From CAJWPI01 sp964635015 (GTDB lineage Bacteria; Pseudomonadota; Gammaproteobacteria; Magnimaribacterales; Magnimaribacteraceae), in assembly GCA_964635015.1 (NCBI GenBank), contig CAZWMS010000004.1, forward strand, positions 3,968 through 67,967: a DNA stretch of 64,000 nt, in the 5' to 3' direction. Below are positions 18,439 to 26,231 of the stretch, one piece after another; within the stretch, counting starts at the first letter, position 1; every line of letters begins with the position of its first letter. Both the position numbers and the translations under genes were made by a program. The notes below the pieces were generated by a model that was not told the DNA's origin, searched no databases, and saw only the letters and a program-made list of their open reading frames with translations.

Positions 18439-20084
18439 AAAGAACCTGACTCCAAAGCATGAAGTGACTGACTTAAAACTTTTGAAGCAACTGGAGCTGC
18501 AGCAGAACCACCTGAATGAACTTCTCCAGAAAGGTTATACAAGACAACTACTGCTAATAATCTAGGATTATTACTTGGAGCAAAGCCAGCAAAGGTAGCG
18601 GTGTAAGATTTATTTCCTCTCCTAATTTTTTCAGCTGTACCTGTTTTACCAGACACTTGAATACCTTCTATTCTAGCTAATTTTCCTGTTCCATAAGTAG
18701 AGTGTACTGTCTCATATAGCATCTTAGAAATGTATTTTGATGTTTCTTGACTTAAAATTCTTTTATCTAGTACTGGACTAGATAATTTCTTATTCATGAA
18801 AAGATTTAACTCCTTGTATACTCCATTGTTTGCAAATACTTGGTAAGCTTGAGCAATTTGTAAAGCTGTCATTGAAAGTCCATAACCATAGCATAAACTC
18901 ACTTTATCTCGATCGCTCAATCCTGCATAAGAAGGTAGAAAACCTTCTCTAGAAGATATTAGAATATTACTGGGTAGTTTGCCTACTCCAAAGTTAGAAA
19001 AATAATTATGTAGTAGTTCTGGTTTTTGCTTATCGCAAAGTTTTACCATTCCTACATTGCTAGAGTAAGAAATGATTTCTGATAAATTTAAAATCCCATA
19101 ATCTCTAAAGTCACTAGTTTTGTAACCACCAAACTCAACCCAACCAGGAGAAGTGTTTATGACAGTATCTTTACTTATTTGACCTGAATCTACCATAGCC
19201 GCCATTGCAAGAGGTTTTATTACAGATCCTGGTTCAAATACATCTATAGAGGCTCTATTTCTCAATACACTTAAATCATTCATATTACTTCTATCTGACG
19301 GATTAAATGTCGGGAAATTAGTGAGCGCTAATATATTGGAACTTTTAGGCTCTACTAAAATAATACTACCAGATTGTGCATTTAACTCTTGAACAGCGCT
19401 GTATAATTCATGGTATGCTATTGATTGAAGCCTTATATCGATAGTTAGTTGAAGATCTTGTCCATCAATAGCAGAACTCAAGTCTCCTCCGATAACTCCT
19501 ATTGGGCTTGTTATGCCTGAAAAATTTCCATCCTTACCTTTTAATATTTTCTCAAGAACTTTCTCAACTCCCTGAAGACCAATTCTATCTATATCAGTAA
19601 TACCCACTACATGAGAGCTTATTTCTTGCTGTGGATAACTTCTTTTTAGATTTCTCTTAAAGAAAATTCCTTTTAGATCTAATCTCTCTATCTCAATTTT
19701 CTTCCTATCTTCAATGTGCCTTATTAACTCTATATATCTATTCTTTTTTTTAGCCTTCATAAGTATACTTTCTTGAGTCAGGTCTAAAGTATTAGATAAA
19801 GTTGCCAGTTGTTCAGAATTTGGTTTAAATAATTGAAGATCTAAAACAATTGAATATCCTTTTATATCTATAGCTAAGAGTCTTTTATTTCTATCAAGAA
19901 TTTCTCCTCTTTTAGCTAAAAGAGTGTCTTCAAGGATAGTTCTGGAATCAACTTGTTTTTTAATGAATTCTTCTTGATAAATTTGGATATAAAATAACCT
20001 TGTTAATAAGGAAAGAAATCCTATAACTAAAAATAATTGTATTACTAGAGACCTTCCAGAATAGCTATTTGTTCTAGAATTCAT
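18435..20084 (-). CDS. ftsI: Septal transpeptidase FtsI (PBP3)
   Basis: Class B penicillin-binding protein that cross-links septal wall. A membrane anchor is at about residues 13-30. The pedestal domain and transpeptidase domain follow, with active-site EPGSVIKPL (nucleophile Ser, Lys), SSN and SGKTGTAEK. 549 residues, near the family norm. It begins 25 nt after ftsZ. In the usual cluster ftsI follows ftsL directly; here ftsQ, ftsA and ftsZ lie between. Confidence 0.97.
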   Translation of the reverse strand: MNSRTNSYSGRSLVIQLFLVIGFLSLLTRLFYIQIYQEEFIKKQVDSRTILEDTLLAKRGEILDRNKRLLAIDIKGYSIVLDLQLFKPNSEQLATLSNTLDLTQESILMKAKKKNRYIELIRHIEDRKKIEIERLDLKGIFFKRNLKRSYPQQEISSHVVGITDIDRIGLQGVEKVLEKILKGKDGNFSGITSPIGVIGGDLSSAIDGQDLQLTIDIRLQSIAYHELYSAVQELNAQSGSIILVEPKSSNILALTNFPTFNPSDRSNMNDLSVLRNRASIDVFEPGSVIKPLAMAAMVDSGQISKDTVINTSPGWVEFGGYKTSDFRDYGILNLSEIISYSSNVGMVKLCDKQKPELLHNYFSNFGVGKLPSNILISSREGFLPSYAGLSDRDKVSLCYGYGLSMTALQIAQAYQVFANNGVYKELNLFMNKKLSSPVLDKRILSQETSKYISKMLYETVHSTYGTGKLARIEGIQVSGKTGTAEKIRRGNKSYTATFAGFAPSNNPRLLAVVVLYNLSGEVHSGGSAAAPVASKVLSQSLHALESGSL

Positions 20085-20109
20085 TACTTAAAGATAAAAA
20101 TATCTTCTT

Positions 20110-21294
20110 CTAATCTATTTGGGTTCTTATGAAGGAAGGGATATCTAAATAATCATCTTCTTGAGATTCTTTTTCTTCTGGTCCTTTTGATTCTCTTTTC
20201 TCAAGGGGTGATTTTTCTAATATTTCTCGTGCAGCAGAACTTAAAGGCAAGGACTTGCTACCGTTAAAACCATTTGTGCTTATTTGGTTTAAAGTTTTTT
20301 GATTGGATGCTATTGATATTCCTCTTGAACAGCTATCTCCTAGCCCTGTAGCTATTACAGTTACAACCAAGTCATTGCCTATAGATTCGTCGACAACTGT
20401 CCCTGTAACTATTGTTGCTTCTTTAGCAGCAAAGACTTCTATGCTATCAAGCACTGACTGAAACTCTCCCTGGGTAAGATCTGGTCCAGCAGTTATATTC
20501 ACCAATACACCTTTAGCATCTTGTAAGCTTACATCTTCAAGAAGTTTGCTCGCTATTGCCTGTTCTGCAGCTAGTCTTGCCCTATCAGGTCCTGATCCAA
20601 TTCCAGTTCCCATCATCGCTGTACCTCTTTCAGACATTACAGTCTTAACATCAGCAAAATCAACATTAATTAATCCTGGTCTAATAATAATATCAGAAAT
20701 ACCCCTTACAGCACCTGATAAAACATCATTGGCGTGTTTGAAAGCTTCAAGCATAGGGCAATCCTGCCCAAAAACTTCTAATAGTTTTTGATTAGGTATG
20801 GTAATAAGGGAGTCAACCTCTTCAATAAGTTCATTTATTCCTTCTAGCGCAGTATCCATTCTCCTTGATCCTTCTAACTCAAAAGGTTTTGTAACTACTG
20901 CCACTGTAAGAACTTCTAATTCTCTTGATATTTGAGCAATAATAGGAGCTGCACCAGTTCCAGTTCCACCTCCCATTCCCGCGGTGATGAAAAGCATGTC
21001 TGCACCTTTTATAATTTCCTTTATTCTATCTTTATCTTCTAAGGCAGCTGCCCTTCCTTTCATGGGGTCAGTACCAGCTCCTAAACCTCCTGTAACTTCT
21101 TTTCCTAAAACTATTTTTGTAGTTGCTTGCATTTTCTCTAGAGCTTGTTTATCTGTATTGAGACAAATAAATTCTGCTCCTTCGATTTTACTGTTAACCA
21201 TGTTCTGGACTGCATTTCCACCTCCACCGCCAACGCCTATAACTTTTATAACAGCTTTTTCCCTAATATCTTCTACTATTCCCCATTCACTCAT
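20110..21294 (-). CDS. ftsZ: Cell division GTPase FtsZ
   Basis: Tubulin homologue forming the Z-ring. The 394-residue protein has GVGGGGGNAVQNM, the GTP signature GGGTGTGAAP near residue 108, the synergy-loop NVDFADVK, a variable charged linker and the conserved C-terminal peptide YLDIPSFIRTQ. That peptide binds FtsA and ZipA. The C-terminal peptide is intact even though ftsA just upstream is frameshifted. Confidence 0.98.
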   Translation of the reverse strand: MSEWGIVEDIREKAVIKVIGVGGGGGNAVQNMVNSKIEGAEFICLNTDKQALEKMQATTKIVLGKEVTGGLGAGTDPMKGRAAALEDKDRIKEIIKGADMLFITAGMGGGTGTGAAPIIAQISRELEVLTVAVVTKPFELEGSRRMDTALEGINELIEEVDSLITIPNQKLLEVFGQDCPMLEAFKHANDVLSGAVRGISDIIIRPGLINVDFADVKTVMSERGTAMMGTGIGSGPDRARLAAEQAIASKLLEDVSLQDAKGVLVNITAGPDLTQGEFQSVLDSIEVFAAKEATIVTGTVVDESIGNDLVVTVIATGLGDSCSRGISIASNQKTLNQISTNGFNGSKSLPLSSAAREILEKSPLEKRESKGPEEKESQEDDYLDIPSFIRTQID

Positions 21295-21316
21295 TTTCTA
21301 TCTCCTAGTTTTGTTA

Positions 21317-21676
21317 TTAAAGATTGCCTCCAAACCATCTAGTTATTCTGCTTAGAATATTCTTATCTCTTGAAAGATAATTGAGATGATCTTCTTGAAG
21401 TTTCTTCTGACCATAAAGTAATAAACCTACAGAAGTTGAATAAATAGGGTTATTTATAATTTCTTCTAGTCCCTCAACAGACTGAGGGCATCCCAATCTC
21501 ACAGGTGCATGAAATACTTCCTCGGCTAGCTCTGTAGACCCCTCAACTTTTGAAGCTCCTCCTGTAAGTACTATTCCTGCAGGAATCAAAGACTCAAAAC
21601 CACTAAGATTTAATTTTTGTTGTGCCATACTAAATATTTCTACGTATCGCCTCTCAAGAACATCTGCAAGAGCCTT
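21317..21676 (-). pseudogene. ftsA: FtsA C-terminal part, out of frame with the N-terminal part
   Basis: This frame, open from 21676, encodes the last ~120 residues of FtsA: KALADVLERRYVEIF, then IPAGIVLTGGASKVEG, PIYSTSVGLLLYG and the amphipathic membrane-targeting helix ILSRITRWFGG. It lies in a different frame from the upstream 296 codons. The only ATG (21628) has no ribosome site and would omit part of the ATPase fold. Family length between the GG and LA(D/E)V motifs is about 10 residues; here only 14 nt remain, a 16-nt deficit. The coding sequence is otherwise well conserved, so the break is very recent or is an assembly or sequencing artefact. Confidence 0.85.
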
Positions 21677-22530
21677 TCAGGGCTCCCCCCCATACCTGGA
21701 ACCATCATTAATTCGTCCGGGCTAGTAAGTGAACTAACTGCACAACCATATTTTTGCTTAATATCCTCAGCTTGAGTAGCTGGTGTCCTTAAAGCCTCTG
21801 CAATATCGTTTGTTACATGATCTCCTGCTATGGGTATAACATCTGTAAAAGAAATTGAACCATCCATAAATACAGCTATATCAGTTGTCCCACCTCCAAT
21901 ATCTATAAGACAGACACCTAACTCTCTCTCATCTTTACTTAACACAGAATAACTAGATGCAAGTTGCTCTAATACGAAAGCTTCTACCTCTAATCCACAT
22001 CTACTAACACACTTATGTATATTTTGTGAGGCATTATTGCTGCATGTAACCAAATGAACTTTTGCTTCTAGTCTAGAACCTGCCATTCCCAAAGGTTCTT
22101 TAATACCATCTTGTTTATCTATTATGTAATCCCGTGGCAGTACGTGGAGTAACTTTTGATCAGCTGGAATGGCCATGGCCTGAGCTGTTTCAATGACTCT
22201 GTCTACATCACCATATTTCACATCTCCATCTTTTATTGGAACAACTCCTTCAGAATTAAGTCCACGGATATGACTACCAGAAATACCAACATAACATGAA
22301 CTAATATGACAACCAGCCATGGATTCAGCCTCTAAAATAGACTTCTTAATGGCGTTGGTTGTTGATTCTATATCTACTACGACACCATTCTTTAACCCTC
22401 TTGAAGGATGAGTGCCTAATCCTAGAATTTCTACTGAAGAATCCGATTTGGCCTCAGCTACTATCACAACAACCTTAGAAGTTCCTATATCTAAACCAAC
22501 TAACATTTCATTTTGGTTTATATTATTCAT
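21640..22530 (-). pseudogene. ftsA: Cell division protein FtsA, N-terminal part (frameshifted gene)
   Basis: Actin-like protein that tethers FtsZ to the membrane and activates septal synthesis. This frame encodes about 290 native residues: VGLDIGTSKVVV (phosphate-1), the 1C subdomain, and CLIDIGGGTTDIAVF (phosphate-2). After GMGGSPERLLQ it runs into 8 non-native residues and a TAG. The rest of FtsA continues in another frame at 21317-21676. Changing the length of the seven-G run at 21685-21691 does not repair the frame, because both alternatives meet a stop. The start overlaps ftsQ by 4 nt. Confidence 0.88.
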
Positions 22531-23192
22531 GCCTCCTCCTTTTGACTGAAAAGAACTGAAATACCATTCATATATCTAAAATCTACAGTTTGTATATAAT
22601 TATTTCTTCCTGAGACCAGCTCGAACGAAATAAAACTCTCGAGACGTTCGAGCTGATCCCGGAAATTCTCTTGATCAAATATTAACTTCATACCAGATAA
22701 AGTAACTGCTTCAAAGTAACCGCTTTGCTTCAACTTTACTTCTTCTAAAATCTCTCCTAGTCTGTAGAGCTGAGACTGAATTCTTCTTGAATTATCTAAA
22801 AGAACAAAGCTTTGGTCTTCCCTCCCCTCTAGGTTTATTAAATCCATTTCAATAAAAGGTTCCTCAGGAAAGATTATATGTCCTGAATGAGTAAGGAATC
22901 CTTTATCTTTCCATTTGGCTAGTGGCTGATGTTCTTTAACTCTTACCTCTACTTCATTTGGCCATTTCTTTATAGCACTAAATTCGTATACCCAACTTTT
23001 CTTGTATGAAGGAGAAAGATTTATTAGATTTTCTTTCTCTTCACTTATTAGTTTTGAAATCTTAGTAATTAATATTTCTTGATTAGAGATAGCAGTATGA
23101 TCAAAAAATAAGGTGAGATTAATATCTTCAATTGAGCTAGAACAACCGTAAAAAAGAAGGAAAATAAGAGGGAAGCGATTTAATTTTTTCAT
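22527..23192 (-). CDS. ftsQ: Cell division protein FtsQ, short and with a lipobox-like N-terminus
   Basis: Identified by position between ftsL and ftsA and by POTRA/β-domain features: KKSWVYEFSAIKKWPNEVEVRVKEHQPLAKW, the 'G..F' turn, and a C-terminal YIQTVDFRY-NGISVLF strand. At 221 residues it is shorter than typical FtsQ (about 250-280). The cytoplasmic tail is reduced to MKKLNR, and the hydrophobic stretch ends in LLFYGCSSS, which resembles a lipoprotein cleavage site. It may be a short membrane anchor or a lipidated form. The coding sequence contains an 11-bp inverted repeat at 22617-22655. It overlaps both neighbours by 4 nt. Confidence 0.85.
   Translation of the reverse strand: MKKLNRFPLIFLLFYGCSSSIEDINLTLFFDHTAISNQEILITKISKLISEEKENLINLSPSYKKSWVYEFSAIKKWPNEVEVRVKEHQPLAKWKDKGFLTHSGHIIFPEEPFIEMDLINLEGREDQSFVLLDNSRRIQSQLYRLGEILEEVKLKQSGYFEAVTLSGMKLIFDQENFRDQLERLESFISFELVSGRNNYIQTVDFRYMNGISVLFSQKEEA
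22617..22655. repeat. Perfect 11-bp inverted repeat inside ftsQ
   Basis: CAGCTCGAACG at 22617-22627 and its exact reverse complement CGTTCGAGCTG at 22645-22655 flank a 17-nt loop. The loop contains a CTCGAG palindrome. The patch is GC-rich compared with the surrounding gene and uses codons rare nearby (CTC, CGT, GAG, CTG, GTC). In mRNA it would form a strong hairpin about 90 nt before the ftsA start. Confidence 0.7.
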
Positions 23193-23476
23193 GGCTTCCT
23201 AGAAAAATTTATGAATTTCATTTCAGTGACTTTAGGAGGTCTCATCCCAAGACCTTCAGTTGCTAATTTTCTAAGATTTGTCTGATTTCTTAAGTACTCA
23301 ACTTCTTCAATTAAAATATTTGCTTTGAAAGACAATTCAGAGTTAATAGACCTTAAACTGTCTAAGTTAGAATAAGATTTTCTATAATCGTAGGTTTGAC
23401 CTATGAAATAAAGTGAACTTACAAAAAATGTTAATGAGAAGAGAGATAATATAAAAATTTTGAAATTTATATTCAT
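23189..23476 (-). CDS. ftsL: Cell division protein FtsL
   Basis: Small bitopic partner of FtsB and FtsQ. 95 residues: a short tail, one membrane helix (about residues 7-27), then a periplasmic coiled coil with heptad-like Leu/Ile. It ends with LATEGLGMRPPKVTEMKFI, which matches the FtsL C-terminal motif. It overlaps ftsQ by 4 nt and follows rsmH by 1 nt. Sequence similarity among FtsL proteins is low, so position is a large part of the call. Confidence 0.88.
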   Translation of the reverse strand: MNINFKIFILSLFSLTFFVSSLYFIGQTYDYRKSYSNLDSLRSINSELSFKANILIEEVEYLRNQTNLRKLATEGLGMRPPKVTEMKFINFSRKP

Positions 23477-23477
23477 T

Positions 23478-24347
23478 TTAAGCTACCTTCTCTGCTACTC
23501 TAAGGATAGCACTTCTACTTCTTGGGTTTCTTTTTAACTCCTCTTTGGTGGGTTTAAGGGGTTTTTTTATTACAAGTCTCAGTTCCTTTTGTTTATCTAA
23601 ATCTTTTCCCAATAAGAACCTCTTAACCATCCTATCCTCAATTGAATGGAAACTAATTACTATTAACCTGCCTCCCTCCTTTAAAACTTTAGCTGTAGAT
23701 TCTAAGGCAGCTTTCAGTTCAAAAATCTCGTTGTTTATCTTCATTCGTATTGCCCTAAAAACATTTGTAGCTGGATGTCTCTTACCTCTTCTAGATTTAC
23801 ATCTCTTAACAATTTCTGAAAGATCTTCTGTTGAATTTATGGGTTCTTTTTCCCTATTATTACAAATTAATTTTGCAATTTTCCTTGAGGCTCTTTCATT
23901 GCCAAACTCCCAAAGAACATCTTCAATTTCTTTTTTATTAGCTTTACTCAACCACTGACTTGCTGTAATACCTTCAGATTGATTTATCCTCATATCCAAA
24001 GGTCCTGTCTTTTGAAAACTAAAGCCTCTTGAAGAATCTTCTAATTGATTAGAAGAAATACCTAAATCTAAAAGGACTCCACTGACGCTTTCTTGCTTTG
24101 CAAAGTCTGATAATTTTCCGAAACTTGAATTAAAAAAACTAAATCTCTTGTCATGAGAACTTAAATTTTCTGCAATTTTTTCTGACTCAGGATCCTTATC
24201 TAAGGCTTTAAGTATACCTCCAGAGGAAAGAGTCTGTAGTATGCGTATTGAATGCCCACCCAAACCGAAGGTACAATCTATATACATACCTTCTCTATCA
24301 ATAATTAAATTCTCTAAAACTTCGTCTACCATTACAGCCTCATGCAT
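23478..24347 (-). CDS. rsmH: 16S rRNA m4C1402 N4-methyltransferase RsmH
   Basis: S-adenosylmethionine-dependent methyltransferase modifying C1402 in the ribosomal P site (formerly MraW). I place the start at ATG 24347 (MHEAVMVDEVLENL), the family N-terminus, 10 nt after mraZ; an upstream in-frame ATG overlaps mraZ and adds non-conserved residues. The SAM loop YIDCTFGLGGHS, LLDLGISSNQLED and VISFHSIEDRMVK near the C-terminus are diagnostic. RsmI, which methylates the same nucleotide's ribose, is close by at 25388. Confidence 0.95.
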   Translation of the reverse strand: MHEAVMVDEVLENLIIDREGMYIDCTFGLGGHSIRILQTLSSGGILKALDKDPESEKIAENLSSHDKRFSFFNSSFGKLSDFAKQESVSGVLLDLGISSNQLEDSSRGFSFQKTGPLDMRINQSEGITASQWLSKANKKEIEDVLWEFGNERASRKIAKLICNNREKEPINSTEDLSEIVKRCKSRRGKRHPATNVFRAIRMKINNEIFELKAALESTAKVLKEGGRLIVISFHSIEDRMVKRFLLGKDLDKQKELRLVIKKPLKPTKEELKRNPRSRSAILRVAEKVA

Positions 24348-24357
24348 GTTTGACTCA

Positions 24358-24837
24358 CTAAAAGGGTATCTCTTCAAGGTTTTGAGGTAAATTTTCAAGC
24401 AGATCTTCACCTTCCACCTGAAATCCTAATTCTTTTCTTTTCCAATTTTCTAAACTCCACAATTCAAATTTAGATCCCATTCCTACTAAAGCTATCTGAC
24501 TTTTAGGTTTAATGTTTACAAATTCTCTTAATAATTGGGGAATGAGTAACGACATTCTTTCTGAAACTTGAAAATCTATTACTGAAGCATTGCCAAGAAT
24601 TTTTCTTTGCATAGATCGAGTCTTTGGATTTAAGCCTCCTAAGGACTCAAATTTGGAAGAGATTTCATTCCATAATTTACCTGGATAAATCAGCAAGCAA
24701 GGGTATTGGGGATCCTTTGTTATTGCCAAAATACCCTCACAGCTTTGTTTGAGCAGATCTCTATATTTTGCAGGAATAACTATCCTTCCCTTTGAATCCA
24801 CTGTAAGGGAACTTGTTCCATAAATTTTTAAGCTCAC
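24358..24837 (-). CDS. mraZ: Transcriptional regulator MraZ
   Basis: AbrB-fold DNA-binding protein that represses the division/wall cluster in which it lies first. Two SpoVT/AbrB-type halves are visible: TVDSKGRIVIPAKYRD near residues 12-27 and IDFQVSERMSLLIPQLLRE in the second half. Start is GTG at 24837. At 159 residues it is near family length. Three AAAGTGT boxes spaced by 10 bp lie 50-76 nt upstream and are the likely operator. Confidence 0.94.
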   Translation of the reverse strand: MSLKIYGTSSLTVDSKGRIVIPAKYRDLLKQSCEGILAITKDPQYPCLLIYPGKLWNEISSKFESLGGLNPKTRSMQRKILGNASVIDFQVSERMSLLIPQLLREFVNIKPKSQIALVGMGSKFELWSLENWKRKELGFQVEGEDLLENLPQNLEEIPF

Positions 24838-24886
24838 TTTTTCTCAAAATTTTTCTATTCATTTAAGAATAGTACTTTTTTTAAGT

Positions 24887-24913
24887 ACACTTTTACACAC
24901 TTTTACACACTTT
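24887..24913 (-). promoter_or_regulatory. Putative MraZ operator: three AAAGTGT boxes, 10-bp period
   Basis: On the minus strand AAAGTGT occurs three times (24913-24907, 24903-24897, 24893-24887), each separated by exactly three bases. MraZ binds arrays of short direct repeats with a 10-bp period upstream of its own gene: TGGG-type in Escherichia coli and AAAGTG(T/G)N3 in Mollicutes. This array fits the second pattern. I could not assign a clear -10/-35 pair around it. Confidence 0.65.
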
Positions 24914-25005
24914 TTAAACATTTACAACTATTTGTTACTGACTTAATACACTTAAGTAGTTAATATTAAAAAACTCATTTATTTAAGATATTCTTGGAGT
25001 TCTAA

Positions 25006-25345
25006 GGGAGGTGAGCTAACCTATAAGCCGGGTTCTGTCTTGGATAATCATTCATCTAGATCTTGTGTCACCACAAGACTCAAGCGACCTACCCAGGTTC
25101 AGTGTGGGCACACTATTGAACCTCTATTTGGTCTTGCTCCAGATGGGGTTTGCAAAGCCATGAAATGTTTCCATTCATGCGGTGTGCTCTTACCACACCT
25201 TTTCACCCTTACCTAAAAAAATTTAGGCGGTTTTTTTCTGTGGCACTTTCCGTAGGTTCACACCTCCCAGGAATTACCTGGCATCTTGCCCTATGGAGCC
25301 CGGACTTTCCTCTCCACAAACAGAGTGATTATCTAGTTAGCTCAA
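25006..25345 (-). ncRNA. rnpB: RNase P RNA (bacterial type A)
   Basis: Catalytic RNA that matures tRNA 5' ends. The minus strand reads GAGGAAAGTCCGGGCTCC near the 5' end and ACAGAACCCGGCTTATAGG near the 3' end, the two universally conserved core blocks. P1 is GAGCTAAC/GTTAGCTC (25343-25336 with 25020-25013) and P2 is GATAATCA/TGATTATC. Conserved GGTAAGGGTGAAA and GGTAAGAGC segments are also present. P3 is cut to about 14 nt (CTCT-GTTTGT-GGAG), far shorter than the ~44 nt in Escherichia coli. Ends are set by P1 and are accurate to a few bases. Confidence 0.97.
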
Positions 25346-25350
25346 ATGTA

Positions 25351-25377
25351 ATTATATACTTAAGAAAAAAATCTCAA
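25351..25377 (-). promoter_or_regulatory. Probable rnpB promoter
   Basis: A perfect TATAAT (minus strand, 25356-25351) lies 7 nt before the predicted RNA 5' end. A TTGAGA (25377-25372) sits 15 bp upstream as the likely -35. The spacing is a little short, so the -35 is less sure than the -10. Confidence 0.5.
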
Positions 25378-25387
25378 AAGCATAAGC

Positions 25388-26224
25388 TTAAGTTTTAGTT
25401 TGTTTATAAAGATAGTTCTTACTCATCCCAAGTATATTAGAAGCAAGCAAAAGAGCTTTGTTATTAGGTAAATTTTCTAATAATATATTTAAAATTCTTA
25501 TTTGCTCATCACTTAAATTTTGTAAATGACTTTTTTTTGATTTATTCTCTAAAATAATCACAAATTCTCCTTTTTTACCAAATTTATCAGACTGAAGCTG
25601 TTGTAGTACCCTCTCTACAGTTCCTCTATAAAAAGTTTCATGCTTTTTGGTCAATTCTCTAGCAACAAAAATAGACCTATCTCCTGTCAAACTATCTAAA
25701 TCAATCAAGAATTTTTCTATACGTCTACCTGATTCAAAAAAAACTATAGTGTTCTTTTCTTTATTAATCTGATCAAAAAACAATTTTTTTAAAGAGCTTT
25801 TACGAGGGGGGAAGCCAAAAAAAGAAAATTTGTCTAGAGGAAAACCTGAAATGCTTAAAGATGATAGTATGGAGGATGGTCCAGGAATGGGTATAATCTT
25901 CAGGTTGAGTTCAGCAGCTCTTTTAACTAAGGGGAATCCAGGGTCAGATATTAAGGGAGTCCCGGCATCACTTATTAAAGAGACATCTAATCCTCTTTGC
26001 AGGGCTTTTATAAAATAAGAATATTTACGATTTTCTGAAAATTTATGAAAAGAAATTAGTTTAGTTTTAATGTCGTAGTGGTTAAATAATTTTTTTGAAA
26101 TTCTTGTATCTTCTGCTGCACATAAATCACTATCCTTTAAGACATTAACGGCTCTAAACGATATATCCTCCAAATTTCCTATTGGAGTTGCTACCACATA
26201 AAGTGTTCCTGATTTAGAATCCAT
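25388..26224 (-). CDS. rsmI: 16S rRNA C1402 2'-O-methyltransferase RsmI
   Basis: Adds the ribose methyl group at C1402, complementing RsmH. Tetrapyrrole-methylase fold: LYVVATPIGNLEDIS at the N-terminus, AAEDTR, LISDAGTPLISDPGF and the PGPSSILSSLSISGFP segment. ATG 26224 (MDSKSGTLYV) is preferred to an upstream TTG. Only seven bases separate it from the divergent lpoA start. 278 residues, normal length. Confidence 0.96.
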   Translation of the reverse strand: MDSKSGTLYVVATPIGNLEDISFRAVNVLKDSDLCAAEDTRISKKLFNHYDIKTKLISFHKFSENRKYSYFIKALQRGLDVSLISDAGTPLISDPGFPLVKRAAELNLKIIPIPGPSSILSSLSISGFPLDKFSFFGFPPRKSSLKKLFFDQINKEKNTIVFFESGRRIEKFLIDLDSLTGDRSIFVARELTKKHETFYRGTVERVLQQLQSDKFGKKGEFVIILENKSKKSHLQNLSDEQIRILNILLENLPNNKALLLASNILGMSKNYLYKQTKT

Positions 26225-26231
26225 CAACAAC

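Noticed and set aside
21685..21691. Seven-G run in ftsA as a programmed slippage site explaining the split gene
   Set aside because: Gaining a G leads to TGA within a few codons, and losing one leads to another stop before the C-terminal frame; neither restores FtsA.
22621..22652. CGAAC...GTTCG arms in ftsQ as a Gram-positive-type LexA box
   Set aside because: The spacing between arms is far larger than the 4 nt of that operator, and the site lies deep in coding sequence.
24992..25008. CTTGGAGTTCTAAG element past the RNase P RNA as a terminator
   Set aside because: The palindrome is imperfect and no T-tract follows on the minus strand.
25150..25398. Plus-strand open frame of 82 codons over the region before rsmI
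   Set aside because: It is antisense to the RNase P RNA core and has no family resemblance or ribosome site.
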